DNA from: Membranipora membranacea
Lineage: Eukaryota; Bryozoa; Gymnolaemata; Cheilostomatida; Membraniporidae
NCBI GenBank assembly: GCA_914767715.1
Contig: OU612074.1
Location: 18,586,062 to 18,650,061 of the forward strand
Direction of reading: 5' to 3'
Length of the DNA: 64,000 nucleotides
The notes beneath the pieces were generated by a model. The model searched no databases and was not told the origin of the DNA. It was given only the letters and a program-made list of their open reading frames with translations. Shown here one piece after another: positions 41,701 through 52,800 of this stretch; the stretch's first letter is position 1, and every line of letters starts with the position of its first letter. The translations under genes were made by a program, and so were the position numbers.

Positions 41701-43755
41701 TGATAATAAGTTTATGGCACTACCTTGGCTCACTTTCCACTCTCCTGTGTTACCATTATGCCAAAATAACCTTGCAATCCAAGCAAGTTTCCCTGGTTTT
41801 TGCTGCATGAACGAACCCAATTTCTGAGGTTGTACTTAGTGAGAAGCCGATCAATTCAGTTACATTGTTGCTTGTCATTCACTTATGACTTAGTCTCCAT
41901 TAATAATCTTTCTACACAGTTATGACAGCATTTGACTTTGAGAATTCAGTCGTTGTAATCTTACCAAGTTTGTTTTATTCACAGTGCAAAGAAAAGTGCC
42001 ACCAAGTCAAGGAAGGCTTTACTGCTGGAGGGGACACCAGGTAGGACTTACTTAAGGTTCTCAAACTATATCTTAATTGTTCATCAGCCACATTCCAGAT
42101 CATTGATAATGGAATACGTCAATCATCAATCTGGACGATATTTGAGCACTTAGACTAGGTGTGACTCAATACAAACACTGTTATCCAGTTTAGTTAACAA
42201 TCTTTGCACTTGTGTTCTGGTGGCAGATCTTTGTTCTGTTTGTCAATTGACTTCTCCTGAAAAATAATAGCAGTCTGCAAAACCAGGCTTTGAGTCTCAC
42301 ATTGCAGTGTATACCACTCACCATCTAGTTTCGTGTCCCGATCACAACATCACTGCCATTGAGTACAATCATCTCACACTTCATGCTGTCATGATGTTTG
42401 AAAGTCACGAAACCATGGTCTGAGTGTTTGTTATATTAACCTCCGAAATGGACAAGCAAGGAATAAGTTAGCTTATGTAATTTAGTTTTTAATATACGAT
42501 GTAACATAAGTGGGCCTCAATTGTGGGTTGAATGTTATAAGTTGATGATGGTCTGAACAGGATTTAGAGTTCATATCATCTTCATATCTCTTCTGTATTG
42601 ATAATCCAGCCTGGATTTAGAGTTTATATCATCGTCATATCTCTTCTTCACACAGGTAAATCACACCTGCTGACTGATGACACATCAATGCTGACTCCAG
42701 TGATGCCACAGCTTACTGGGGTAGAGAGACCCAAGTTTCTCACTCTACCCAAACTAGATTTTACCGGCAGGTATGCATTAAGCCTGTCTTGACAAGCTTG
42801 TCAAGACAGGTAATTTTTTTTCACTTCATGTGGTGGCTCGTCCTGGTTCCATCTTAGGCTTGCACTAAGGGTGTCATACATCTATCTTTGCTTCGAATTG
42901 ACATCACTCTTCTGAAACTTCTGACTTCATGCCCTTCCAACATTTTGTTAAGATGAATTTTGTTACTCACAGTCTGGACATGGGAGTCGTGCCACCTGAT
43001 ACAAACAGGAGACAATTCCGTATAACCAGTTTGCTTGTAATGGCATCCCACACTGACTGGAACGCCGCTGACAGCAACCCGAGTAGAATTTAAGCACTTA
43101 ACTCTCAAGTCAGATAGGAAGCCAAAAGGGAAGACAATGGTTGGACATTATTATACTAATAGCTGGTTTATGCCCTCAAACTGTGCCAGGATAGCTGGTA
43201 GTAGCATTCCTTTATCTACCACTATTACTACCAGCTATCTCATCACAGTTAGAGCACGTACACTATCTAATCACTACCTAGTCATGATGCTTACTTATAG
43301 GATAGCTATGGTGGATGTTATAGCGTTTCACTCTAAAGTAGACGATTATGTGAAGGGGCTCGTAACTCTGGATCTGCTCAATAAAGTTATCAGCAGAGTC
43401 GATCTCATGTTTCAGATGGAGCCAACACAGCCAAGTAAGTCAAAATCACCAACAAAGGTTGTATGACTTTCATTTCAAAATTTTTGCAACTGAAACAGGA
43501 TCATAATTAGTTGATGTGAAGACTTTTAGAGTCACAATCACGTACGTCAGCATTGGACAACAAATGTATAAGGGGGGCAAATATTTTATTTTAGACTGAT
43601 TCTACTATTTATTATTGCCAGTTGAGAGGGAGGCCCTGAATGCAGTAGTGACACCATTAGCTGGAGCTAAGGCTAAGCTGTGTATGCAGTTATTAAGACA
43701 TCTGAACAGAGTACTACCTGTGAGAGGAGGTTCTGATGAGAGCTGTTCTCGGTAA
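38779..43755 (+). CDS. coiled-coil protein, probably SKA3-like kinetochore subunit; exon 1 frameshifted
   Basis: Nine exons with agreeing phases: 38779-38933, 39362-39501, 40274-40449, 40904-40988, 41380-41550, 41985-42040, 42656-42770, 43301-43434 and 43622-43755 (stop TAA). The encoded protein is about 388 residues. The N-terminus (MSKRDTVFSQVQAYAREFDR) and exon 2 (LLREMVKYKSVKLGEIREKI) form coiled coils. The middle is basic, Ser/Thr/Pro-rich with many T-P sites. The C-terminus (FHSKVDDYVKGLVTLDLLNK) resembles a motif I associate with the SKA1/SKA3 family. Order and length fit SKA3, which couples kinetochores to spindle microtubules; this is inference. Exon 1 lacks one base near 38851 relative to 13774-14121, so MTE and DGEVPLEP are in different frames: a sequencing error or an inactivating mutation. 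Confidence 0.6.
38934..39110 (+). repeat. tRNA-like (SINE-type) segment in SKA3-like intron 1
   Basis: Contains an exact Pol III B-box word GGTTCAAGTCC near 39003 (GTGGGTTCAAGTCCAACTGGG). The upstream A-box is poor, so this is at best a SINE remnant. The same block exists, slightly altered, at 13986-14130 in the pseudogene copy, so it predates the duplication. Confidence 0.35.
39939..40266 (+). repeat. 24-bp minisatellite, 13 copies plus a partial
   Basis: Unit GATATGTGTATTAATACTTACATA; starts are spaced exactly 24 bp from 39939 to 40251. It ends directly at the splice acceptor of exon 3 (TTTACTCAG, 40265-40273). Having no stop, it is open in the same frame as exon 3, but the acceptor and phase favour it being intronic. 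The pseudogene copy has one unit only. Confidence 0.85.
42783..42810. repeat. perfect 28-bp palindrome
   Basis: Reads CCTGTCTTGACAAG/CTTGTCAAGACAGG, 13 bp into the intron after exon 42656-42770. Half of it (CTGTCTTGACAAGCTT) also occurs near 39616. Confidence 0.85.
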
Positions 43756-44491
43756 ACCAGACAACTAAAATATCTAGTTTACTTTCATAAAGACTGCAAT
43801 ACAAACAGCGACAATCCAGTTGTTTTTAACAAATAAGGCAAGTTGCCAGCAAATAGATGTTGTCTGTTATTGCCTTTTGACCTGATGTGGCTTTTGCAAA
43901 GTTGTTTATTGTTTAGGTTGGATGCCTGGGGACTGCCATTGCCTGCCTCCCTGCAGAACTGTATATCAACCATAGACTTAATAATTAAGTCTATTTAGTC
44001 TATGATAGCAACCCACTTATAAGAGTAAGGCATATCATAACATTTATATCTGATTCACCATTTCTACTTTTGCAAGACTTTTGTTGAATTTATTTAAATG
44101 ATGGCATAAAAACTCAAAAATATAGGTAAATTTGCTAAAACACCGAAATAATAATGATGATATCTAAGCAAGAAAATAATTTTGTGGATATTTTGCTTTC
44201 ACAACATACTATATAATATTGATGCATTATGATAAATCTTTTGAATCACTATTTGCAACACAATATCATATTTATTTTTAACATATAATTATATCTGCAG
44301 CCATTTCTTTTGCATACAGGCTTTTGTTACATTTGATGAATCACTTACACATGGGTGGATAGAAAATGTGAAAATAGATTAATATGTGAAAACAAAACCA
44401 TTCTCAGGAGGATAAAATAGGCAATGATGATTATTAGTATGAAAATAATTTTTTTAGACTTGTGTTGCTTTTATTTAGGCCTGATAAGAAA
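43756..44491. other. convergent intergenic interval
   Basis: Lies between the 3' ends of the SKA3-like gene (+) and the D8C gene (-). It is AT-rich. An inverted repeat CATAGACTTAATAATTAAGTCTA is at about 43972-43994. Nothing else seen. Confidence 0.5.
44470..44475 (-). promoter_or_regulatory. polyadenylation signal of D8C gene
   Basis: AATAAA on the minus strand, starting 16 bases past the stop codon. Confidence 0.5.
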
Positions 44492-45391
44492 CTAATCCAT
44501 GCCACAGAATCCAAAGCTACAACCAGTATAGTCATCCGCTAACCTATATATATAATCATGAGGCTTATCTGAACATCTGATTACCTGACACTGTCTGGTG
44601 TATCCAGGATATTTACACATTCCTAGATGAGAACCATAAGCCTGTATGCTTGTTACCACCCCTATCTGATCAGGCATTGTGTCATCACTCCATAGAGCGC
44701 CATCTGTCCCACAGCTACCTTTACCATTCACATCGGAGGGTACACAATGGTCCAGCAGTCTTTTACCTGCCTCTCCACTGAAGCGGAACCAGGGTTTACC
44801 AGCAGCGTTCATATCTCTGGTGTCACAGTTATTCCGTCCATTGAATGGTTTAATGCCGCTGTCAGAGTGATCGTTACGCCATGACTCTGTCAGATTAATG
44901 GCTGACTGACATTGCCCTGGCTGAGGAATGGCTGTTGTTGTTGTTGGTGTCGCGGTTGTTGTTGGTGTTGCGGTAGTTTTTGTCCTTGTTGAAGTTGGTG
45001 TAGTTGTTGTAGTTTGTGCTGTTGTGGTGGGTGTAGTTGGTGTTTTTTTAGAAGGTATTGACCTTTTCGTTGATGGGGTTTTGGTGTTAGATCTTTCAGC
45101 CGGACGAGTTCTCATACTTTTGGCAGAACGACAAGCTATTAACTCATCTGTCAGATGTTTGTAGACCATTCTCTCATTTACTAGATCAACTTCAGGTGAG
45201 CTCACTGATCTGGTCTCTCGCCCATGTGCTGACTGAGATGCACATCCTTCATTGATCAGCATCTCCAGAGCTACATGATTCTTCCTCCTATAGATCTGAA
45301 GCTGAAATCCTGCCGAGTCGTGTAGAACTGTGCCTTGTAGTAAGACGAAGCTTGAGCTGATTGATAAGAACCAAATTAGAAGAGGAGACAT
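44492..45391 (-). CDS. secreted mucin-like protein with C-terminal D8C domain
   Basis: A single uninterrupted 299-codon frame. Residues 1-20 form a signal peptide (MSPLLIWFLSISSSFVLLQG). Residues ~100-155 are a Thr/Pro-rich, likely O-glycosylated linker. From about residue 160 to the end is a D8C-type domain: C-D-T-R-D then GKPWFRFSGEAGKRLLDHCV, GSCGTDGALWSDD, IGVVTSIQAYG, CQVIRCSD and DYIYRLADDYTGC. D8C occurs in uromodulin, GP2 and OIT3, which are secreted or anchored glycoproteins that bind glycans or microbes. There is no zona pellucida domain and no membrane anchor, so the product should be secreted. The start is chosen because the signal peptide follows it directly. A 5' non-coding exon cannot be excluded. 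Confidence 0.85.
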   Translation of the reverse strand: MSPLLIWFLSISSSFVLLQGTVLHDSAGFQLQIYRRKNHVALEMLINEGCASQSAHGRETRSVSSPEVDLVNERMVYKHLTDELIACRSAKSMRTRPAERSNTKTPSTKRSIPSKKTPTTPTTTAQTTTTTPTSTRTKTTATPTTTATPTTTTAIPQPGQCQSAINLTESWRNDHSDSGIKPFNGRNNCDTRDMNAAGKPWFRFSGEAGKRLLDHCVPSDVNGKGSCGTDGALWSDDTMPDQIGVVTSIQAYGSHLGMCKYPGYTRQCQVIRCSDKPHDYIYRLADDYTGCSFGFCGMD

Positions 45392-47166
45392 CTGTAAATA
45401 TTAATCGGAAGTATTACGTTGCGTCCTACGGAAAGTAAAAGGGTATTATAAGCCCCAAATTTGATAACATTGTGTCACAGTAAACAGTCATGCATGTCTT
45501 CACAACAAACCTTCACAGTGTCCCTTCGGGATGGCTCTGGAGATATTTATATATGCTCTATTATATGTTTTATCAGTATGCTCACAATGTGACCTTAATC
45601 GATTAATACACTCTTGTCAAGCAATTTGATGATTGAATTTGTCAAAGCGATTATGACATCTTAACAACAACTAACAACTAACAGTGTTCTAATTCTAACA
45701 TTATTTACTGTCACATAATCATGGTTGCAAATAATCTTACCTTGATTTCAGAGTGTTATTGGTCTGTGTATCTTATTTTGAGCAGAGTGAATGAATGAGT
45801 CTAGATAGTTTGAGACAAAAACTTTAAATGATAATATTACAAATAATATCCAAATAAAAATACTGTAGCCTGTAATTACATTCTGCCCTGATGAGCAGGA
45901 TTTGGCTGAACCTGTCACCCCCCCCCCCCTCGATTGTACTGGTGGATTCAGGTCTTTGATAAGGGGGCGTATCCATGACGCACAAGGTTTTTCATGGCTC
46001 TCTGGTGATAATTTCGGGAGCTAACTTCCCTCATTTAAAAGCTTGTTTATCCGAGATAACTGCATTGTGAAAGTGAAAACAATCAATATATGACCTCAAT
46101 CTTATCAGCGAACATATTTTAATTTCAAGGCAAATAAAACTGGGTTCATGCTTAGATAATGTACACAAAGTCAAGTGACCCATGATTTTTGTCAGGGGTT
46201 TGCTTTATTGTCCTGAAAGGCTCGGTTATTCTATTTATACCAACTGTAGCGATAAGTACATTGAGTTGAGTTGGATGGAGTTTACGGATGACTAGTGATA
46301 TTTTTATTGTTATGCCATTGACTGTAATTAAGAGGAACAAATTGTAAACAGTGTGCTTTGAAAAACCTTGTGATGTAGGAAGAAAAACAAAGCACAAAAA
46401 TAAAGATCTGTAGATCTGTGTGTCTTGATATAGCATAATAATGTTTGGTTTGATCATGAACAAATATCAACTTGCCTTAAAATAGCAAACATGATAAACA
46501 GCGCTCTGAGAAGATAACATGAGGATTTAATGAGAAAAATGACATACCTCTTTTCCTCCATTGGTGCACAGATCACTAGTATTATATATTATAGATTATT
46601 AGTTATAGAATTTTTGAGTGCATTGACATGATATTAATTTAACCTCTCCCACGGGTTTGAACAAAGCAACTGATTTGCCCTGAAAACTAGTGTGTTGGTA
46701 AAATAAGTGGTATTCTATTTTTATTCAAAATAGGTTCCTAATAAGGATGCATAGCCTATTTGAGCATAAATGATTGAGATTATAAATGCGCTAGAGTTGC
46801 CTCCAACGGTTAAGGCTTGAGGTGTTTGTGACAAGCTACATGCTGAGGCTCTATTGACGTATTCATGCTGAATACGTCCAATATTGATCAGTTGAAGATT
46901 TTTCTCTGCATCAAAGAAAATCTTAAGTTTATTACTGTTCTCTCAATCAATAGTCGATTAGCGACTTTATACTGGGTAGAAATCAGTGGTCCTCTATTGT
47001 TGTTGTTTTTTGGAGACCTGACTTATTGTTGGATCAGTCATACCATGCCCAGTGATGTCACAGCAGACTTTTGAAGAAAGACCAACCTAAGCTTTGCCAG
47101 GGAGTTTGTCCCAAAGCCCAGTTCGGCAATCAAGGTCAAAATTAGTTTGGATTTAGTTTAAAAAAG

Positions 47167-47268
47167 ATGATTCCAGCTTTGATCTAAGCACAGCTATTAT
47201 AACAAGGAGGGTGGGGCCCCACCATCCTTGTTATAATAGCTGTGATTAGATCAAAGCTGGAATCATCT
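47167..47268. repeat. ~100-bp near-perfect palindrome with GC-rich centre
   Basis: Left arm GATGATTCCAGCTTTGATCT... and right arm ...AGATCAAAGCTGGAATCATC are reverse complements over about 50 bp with few mismatches, meeting at GGTGGGGCCCACC. Immediately to the right (about 47272-47302) the TATAACAAGGAGGGTGGGG block recurs with its own CCCCACCCTCC arm. Confidence 0.85.
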
Positions 47269-49789
47269 TCTTTATAACAAGGAGGGTGGGGCCCCACCCT
47301 CCCTGATGATAATATCTGAAAATTACAAGACAAAATTCAAACTACATCCCAGACACATTTTGGCATTCAATTATTGATGATGATAAGAAAATATAAATTT
47401 GAAGAGCACATGCAACATTTTATTTGTCAACATTGCCACAAAAAGGGAAAATCCAAATATTAGTTTTTAGGGCTGGATAGAAAGTATAGTTATCATGTAA
47501 TCTCCCTCATTCACCTATAATCACTACGGAAAGTGCAAATTTGAAAATTAAATGTTCAAAGATAAATATTACTTTAGCGAAATGGTCTATCTCTGGGGTA
47601 GATTATTTTCCTGACAAAGTCTTCATTTGGAGTTTGCCAAGGGATGATGTTCAATGCCAACAGAAAAAGATTTTTGGATAGATCGAGATGAAATATATAT
47701 CAGGCAGATCATATCTCCGAGCCACAGTAAACATGGTACTGATGTTATATCGTATATGAATTTGGAAATACTCAAATACTCAAAATCATGGTTACTGTAT
47801 TTGTATTTTACCTCTACCACCGAAAACAACAATTATACATGTGATGTGTGTTTATTACTGAAAATTCTTTTGTTTTAACATTTATTAGTAAACAATCCTC
47901 ATCATTAAAGAGATTTTCTTCAGAATGTGCCAGCCAGAGCAAGCAAAATAATATAAAATAAGAGAAGAAGAATGGAAGTCAGACACGATAATTATCCTCA
48001 CCATGACTGAAGATAGTTTGCCTTCTTAGTTTTTATCTCTTCAGCTGCGACAATAAAAATCCAGCAGAGAGAGATAAGAGGGAAGAGGTGACTGGAAATA
48101 ATGATATCTGATCATAACATTGTTATAGACACAAACTATCATATCCTCATGTGCAGAACTACAATAAGAGAGTAATGGTACAGCTACCACAAATTAAACC
48201 AATGGACCTGAGGCTATGATAAATGGGAAGTTATAATGTTATTAAATTAAGGTGGTCGTATGGAAAAGCTAAAAATAGCAGCGAAATTGGTCAACATATG
48301 TGAGAGTGGTCCTAATCCATAACAAAATTGTCAAAATCGAAAATATATACTGACACTAAATATAGTATTATAATCGGCAGGTAAATAGACCAAGATATGA
48401 CATCAATATTTCAAAGATTAAGACACATTTAGAAGAAAAGTGTTTGTAGCCTACCTGTCCTAACCCAGTACCTAGATAGCACAATTTATTCTAAATCCTT
48501 CTCCAATTCTGAGAAGACCAGTTCAACGCAACAAGTTATTCAGTAGCATAATGATGAAGGTTACAAGGTTTCGTTATTTTACTCACCTATCTTGGGGGCT
48601 GTAAGAGGATAGCCTTGTCTCGCGGCTACATTTCCAAACAATAAGAGATAGAAGCGTGACAAGGCTAGTACGAGGCAGTTAGGTGAATTCCTTTTATTGC
48701 ACCAAGTTTCATACTGACCTGACGACACATATTTTGTTGCCCCTGTTTATAGAAGTACATCAAATAGCAGACCATTACTCTGGGCCAGCAACATGTAAGA
48801 ATGGGACTCTTCAAAAAAGTCCTGTCCCAGTGTTTACCCCAGCGGAAAACTCCCACAATAAAATAATGATATTGTTAGCTACTTTTTACAGTAATGTAAC
48901 AAGACCTGTGTAACAAGACATATGAGATCATGTAACAAATGGAGACAGAAGTGAAGTCTTTTTTAGCAGCAACTTAATGGAAAAGGCTGTTTGGCAAATA
49001 TTGTCGGAAAGTTGTAGCAAGCTAGGGACAGATGTGGACTCTTACTATGTCAAGCTAAGCCTGTTTGAGTCTATAATAATTATTACACCATTTTATTATT
49101 CATATTTGAAACATAAACTATAGAAACGGTGGGAAGAGCTTAGAAGAATGATTACAATCACATTCAGTGTAATGATGGCAGCCAAGAGGCATAAAGGAGT
49201 CCATGAATTTCAAAAATTAAATCAAATTTATAACTATATCACAATTCAAAAGGTTTCTTCAATTTGTCACTCCAACTACCACTTCTCAGGGTGTAAAAAA
49301 TAAAATGAGATTCATAGTTTTGAGCAAAATCTTATGTGAATTAATAAGGATTTCTTCTTTCATAACTGGCGAATGCAAATGTTAACCATAGTGTCTAAAC
49401 ACATTATCTGAACTTGAAACCATGTTGCGACAGGTTGAGCAACCAGCAATGCTGGGGGCGGCAATAAGATGAAAAAACCTGCTGCAACCAGTCAGACGAT
49501 GAAAAGTCAATTTTTGAGGCTCTGGGAATTTAGGTTACGCCAGAGAAGTAAGAAATCAAAATGGCACAAAAATTACAATGTGACAAAACGCTGTTTGACT
49601 TGAAAAGTTTGTGGAAAGTATTGAAACTATGTCATCGCTATCCTGTAACTAACTTATCAAAACTGTGAGTTGGGATGCTGCGGTCTTATTTCTGAGATCT
49701 AACCTAGCCATTGTGAAGGCTTTGATTAGCATTTGTCTGGGATCCGATCAGAGTCAACACATAGGCCAGATTTTACCTTCAATGAAAAT

Positions 49790-49795
49790 TTTATT
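49790..49795 (-). promoter_or_regulatory. polyadenylation signal of EF-hand gene
   Basis: AATAAA on the minus strand about 45 bases after the TGA. Confidence 0.5.
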
Positions 49796-49837
49796 GGCCA
49801 ATGACATCACTGCGTATTGTCCTATTCTAGCGTCAGA

Positions 49838-52800
49838 TCAAGTATTTGGAGTTTCTCCCTCCGGTTCCTCGGGTTGGTTTTCCTCTTCGGGTTTCTGTAG
49901 ATTTGGTATGGTCAGGAAAAATGGAATTCCTGCTATAAACTTAACCTTGTTCACATCTCCCCCATCCTGAATAATACAAAAAAAAACATAAACTTAAAAA
50001 TAAAGGCTTCACAACTCGATGGCATACTACTGCTCGTCAGGCGCACTTGGAAATGAATAACACACCGTGCTGCTGTAGCTGTAAATACCTTCAGTAAAAG
50101 TTTTAATGTCTTTCATTTGTGTCAAAACACATAATTTACATCGAAAATGATAAAATGAAATTAATTTCATCAGCCGATCCCTTTTTAAAGTCAAAATTAT
50201 GTCTCTTCTACAGTAAAAATTGTTGACTCTACACAATATAACAATGCCCATGCTGTGCGATATGATAATGAACAGCTTTTATTCTGTCATCAGGTCCAGT
50301 CGTCTATGTGGTGAGATTTTCCAGCAGTGTTTGGACCCTTGGTTCTCAAGTCGCACCCTGTAACTTTGCTTGCATGTAATGCTGCTTTCTTTATATACCA
50401 AAGAAGCAGAGGGGGTATTTCACTGCATGCAGGGCGTGCCAAAACACAGCAGACCCCCAGTATTTTTAGTCCCGTTCCCCTAGGACCTGATCAAAAGATG
50501 TTACACCAGTACCAAATCGGGACCAGGATTTGGACTTGGAGCAGACAGATCACAACCGTTAACCTTTAGACCCCTTCTGCCTGCTCATTGCCATTCACCG
50601 TCTCCCAAAGACACCAATATACAAACACCGTGATTTTTGTTACCTACCAGTTGTAGTACGGTCTTGAGAAGGCTGAGCCCATATTCTATATGCTGTTTAT
50701 CTCTCTGTAGAGCTGAACAAAGGATATCTTCTAATGATTCAACAGCTATTTTACCCTTAGCTGATCTGTCTATCTGCTGAAACAATTCCTGTAAAAAGAA
50801 GATATTGGGTTATTAGGATTTGTCTCAAAACTTCTCATGGGAAGTAACTCTTTAATGATACATGCATACTGTATATAACATCCAGTACCATATTATGCAG
50901 TCTACATCTTTCGGTGCGCGGTAAACTGATATGGTATACGTATACTGCAAACTGTTTGTTGGATCAATACGCCACACTACTATAATGGTTGTAACTGTAA
51001 TAGCCTCATAAACTTACCAAATATTGTATTCAGTAAACTGATTGTTCTGTAACAAGTGCTGTACATTCACCTTGTACAGTGTTGTGATTGTAATGTAAAC
51101 TTACTGTGTACTGTATAATGATTGTAGTTAGTGTAGTAAAGTTAAGACTCTCAAATCCCGTCAGTAAAAGTTCACTATCTAGTTTGGATACTTCTTCACA
51201 GAGGCATTTCATTGTTACAAACTCCTTCACTCCGAAAAATGTGCTGGCGCTTGTGATGTCATATATCTGCAGAAGAGTACGATCATTGCAATGAGAACAA
51301 GATGAGACATGGTGAAATGGGGAATGCCAATTCTATTTAACTGGTATCACAACTGCTTGCAGGAAGAAACTCTGTGGAGCAAAACCAGTCATTCAGTGCT
51401 CCGTGACATTTCGATGGAAACAATGTCTTATTTGTTCTTCTTGAACAGCTATTTATTAGTGTCTCTGCAAGCAGTTAGGTTGAAATTCTGCTATTCTGAA
51501 TTTTATTTTTGCAGTGCATCAATTGAAATGAATTACTATGATAATTACTATTGATAAAATATTTTTGATAGATAAGATAGAAAGATAATAACCTGTTTGA
51601 GATATCTCTTTTGAAGCTTGTTTAGATTTGCGGGGAACTGAGGCTCAACCTGCTGATACATGAGATGCCCGTCACTGTCTGTGTCGAGCTTTTGGAACAC
51701 AGCCTTCATTTCCTGTTCTGATATTTGGTACAAAGACAAGTCCGCTGCCTACAAAATCAACAGAAAATTGTTTTAAAAAAAGACACACCTACTAGTTTGA
51801 TATATGCAGAGAAGAGCCTGTGTGAAGCATCCATAACAATTTCAAAACATGTCTTTAGTAACAAAGATATTGTATGCAGAGAAGAAGGTTTGTTGTAATA
51901 GTCACTGCACTGTTGATTAAAATAAATCAGATGGTCATATCGGACGCCACACGTCACAGCCTTTTAGCGCCAGGATGCTCTCTGTTTGCAGGCAGGTTGG
52001 AGAAACCGTTGGGATTCATCCCACGTCCTTCAATACTTCCATGCTGAAAGACTAGTACTCTAATCAGCGGAGCCACCCCTACTCTTACTGCCCGCTTTCT
52101 TTAAAAATCGATTTTATTTTTTTATGGGACAGACCAGATTGATGTTAATTTGGATTAAGCTGAGCTCTGATGATAAATTAAAATATTTTAGTTTCATTAG
52201 TTGATCCCACAGGGGATAAGTAGGATGTTTATACTTATTGCTCGCTAGTACCTACCCTTATTCATAGGTTATCATACTCTTATTTTCTCCATGTGCACTA
52301 TCCTGCCCTCATCCGGCGAAACACCAAAAGTCAGTTTACACAAGTGAAATCGTTCACCAGAGCGAAGTTTTGACTTCATAGTGTTTTGCCAAATGAGGGC
52401 CAGCGCAGTACTGGTTTGTGACATTACCTTCAGTGGATTAGGAGTGGGCGCTTTAATGGGAGTTCTGGCTTTGGCTGGTCCATTGCCGGGATCAACCTCT
52501 GTCTGAAACACGATATCCATCTCAGATTCAGCTCTAGAAAATATTGAAACAAACAGTGTTGTAATTGAATAATAGTTATCCTATTTTGTTGTATTTGCTA
52601 TGTTAGTTAGGAAACAAGAGCATAATATTTGAATAGGAAGATTTATAGCATATTTCATGAGACACTGCCAGAAACTACAAGCTTAAACTTACAGGCCAAT
52701 TTGGGACATTCTTGGGGTTGGGGAGGGGGTTTTGTTTTTGGAACCAATTATGTATTATTACCAACTTTCACCAGATACAATATCAAGCCAATAGCTTGGG

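Larger units (their letters stand above)
45392..49837. other. gene-free interval
   Basis: Upstream of the D8C gene and downstream of the EF-hand gene (both minus). No exon that I can support. The only structure is the large palindrome at 47167-47268. Confidence 0.5.

Noticed and set aside
44928-45164. 78-codon Val-rich plus-strand frame
   Set aside because: Antisense shadow of the Thr-rich linker of the D8C protein.
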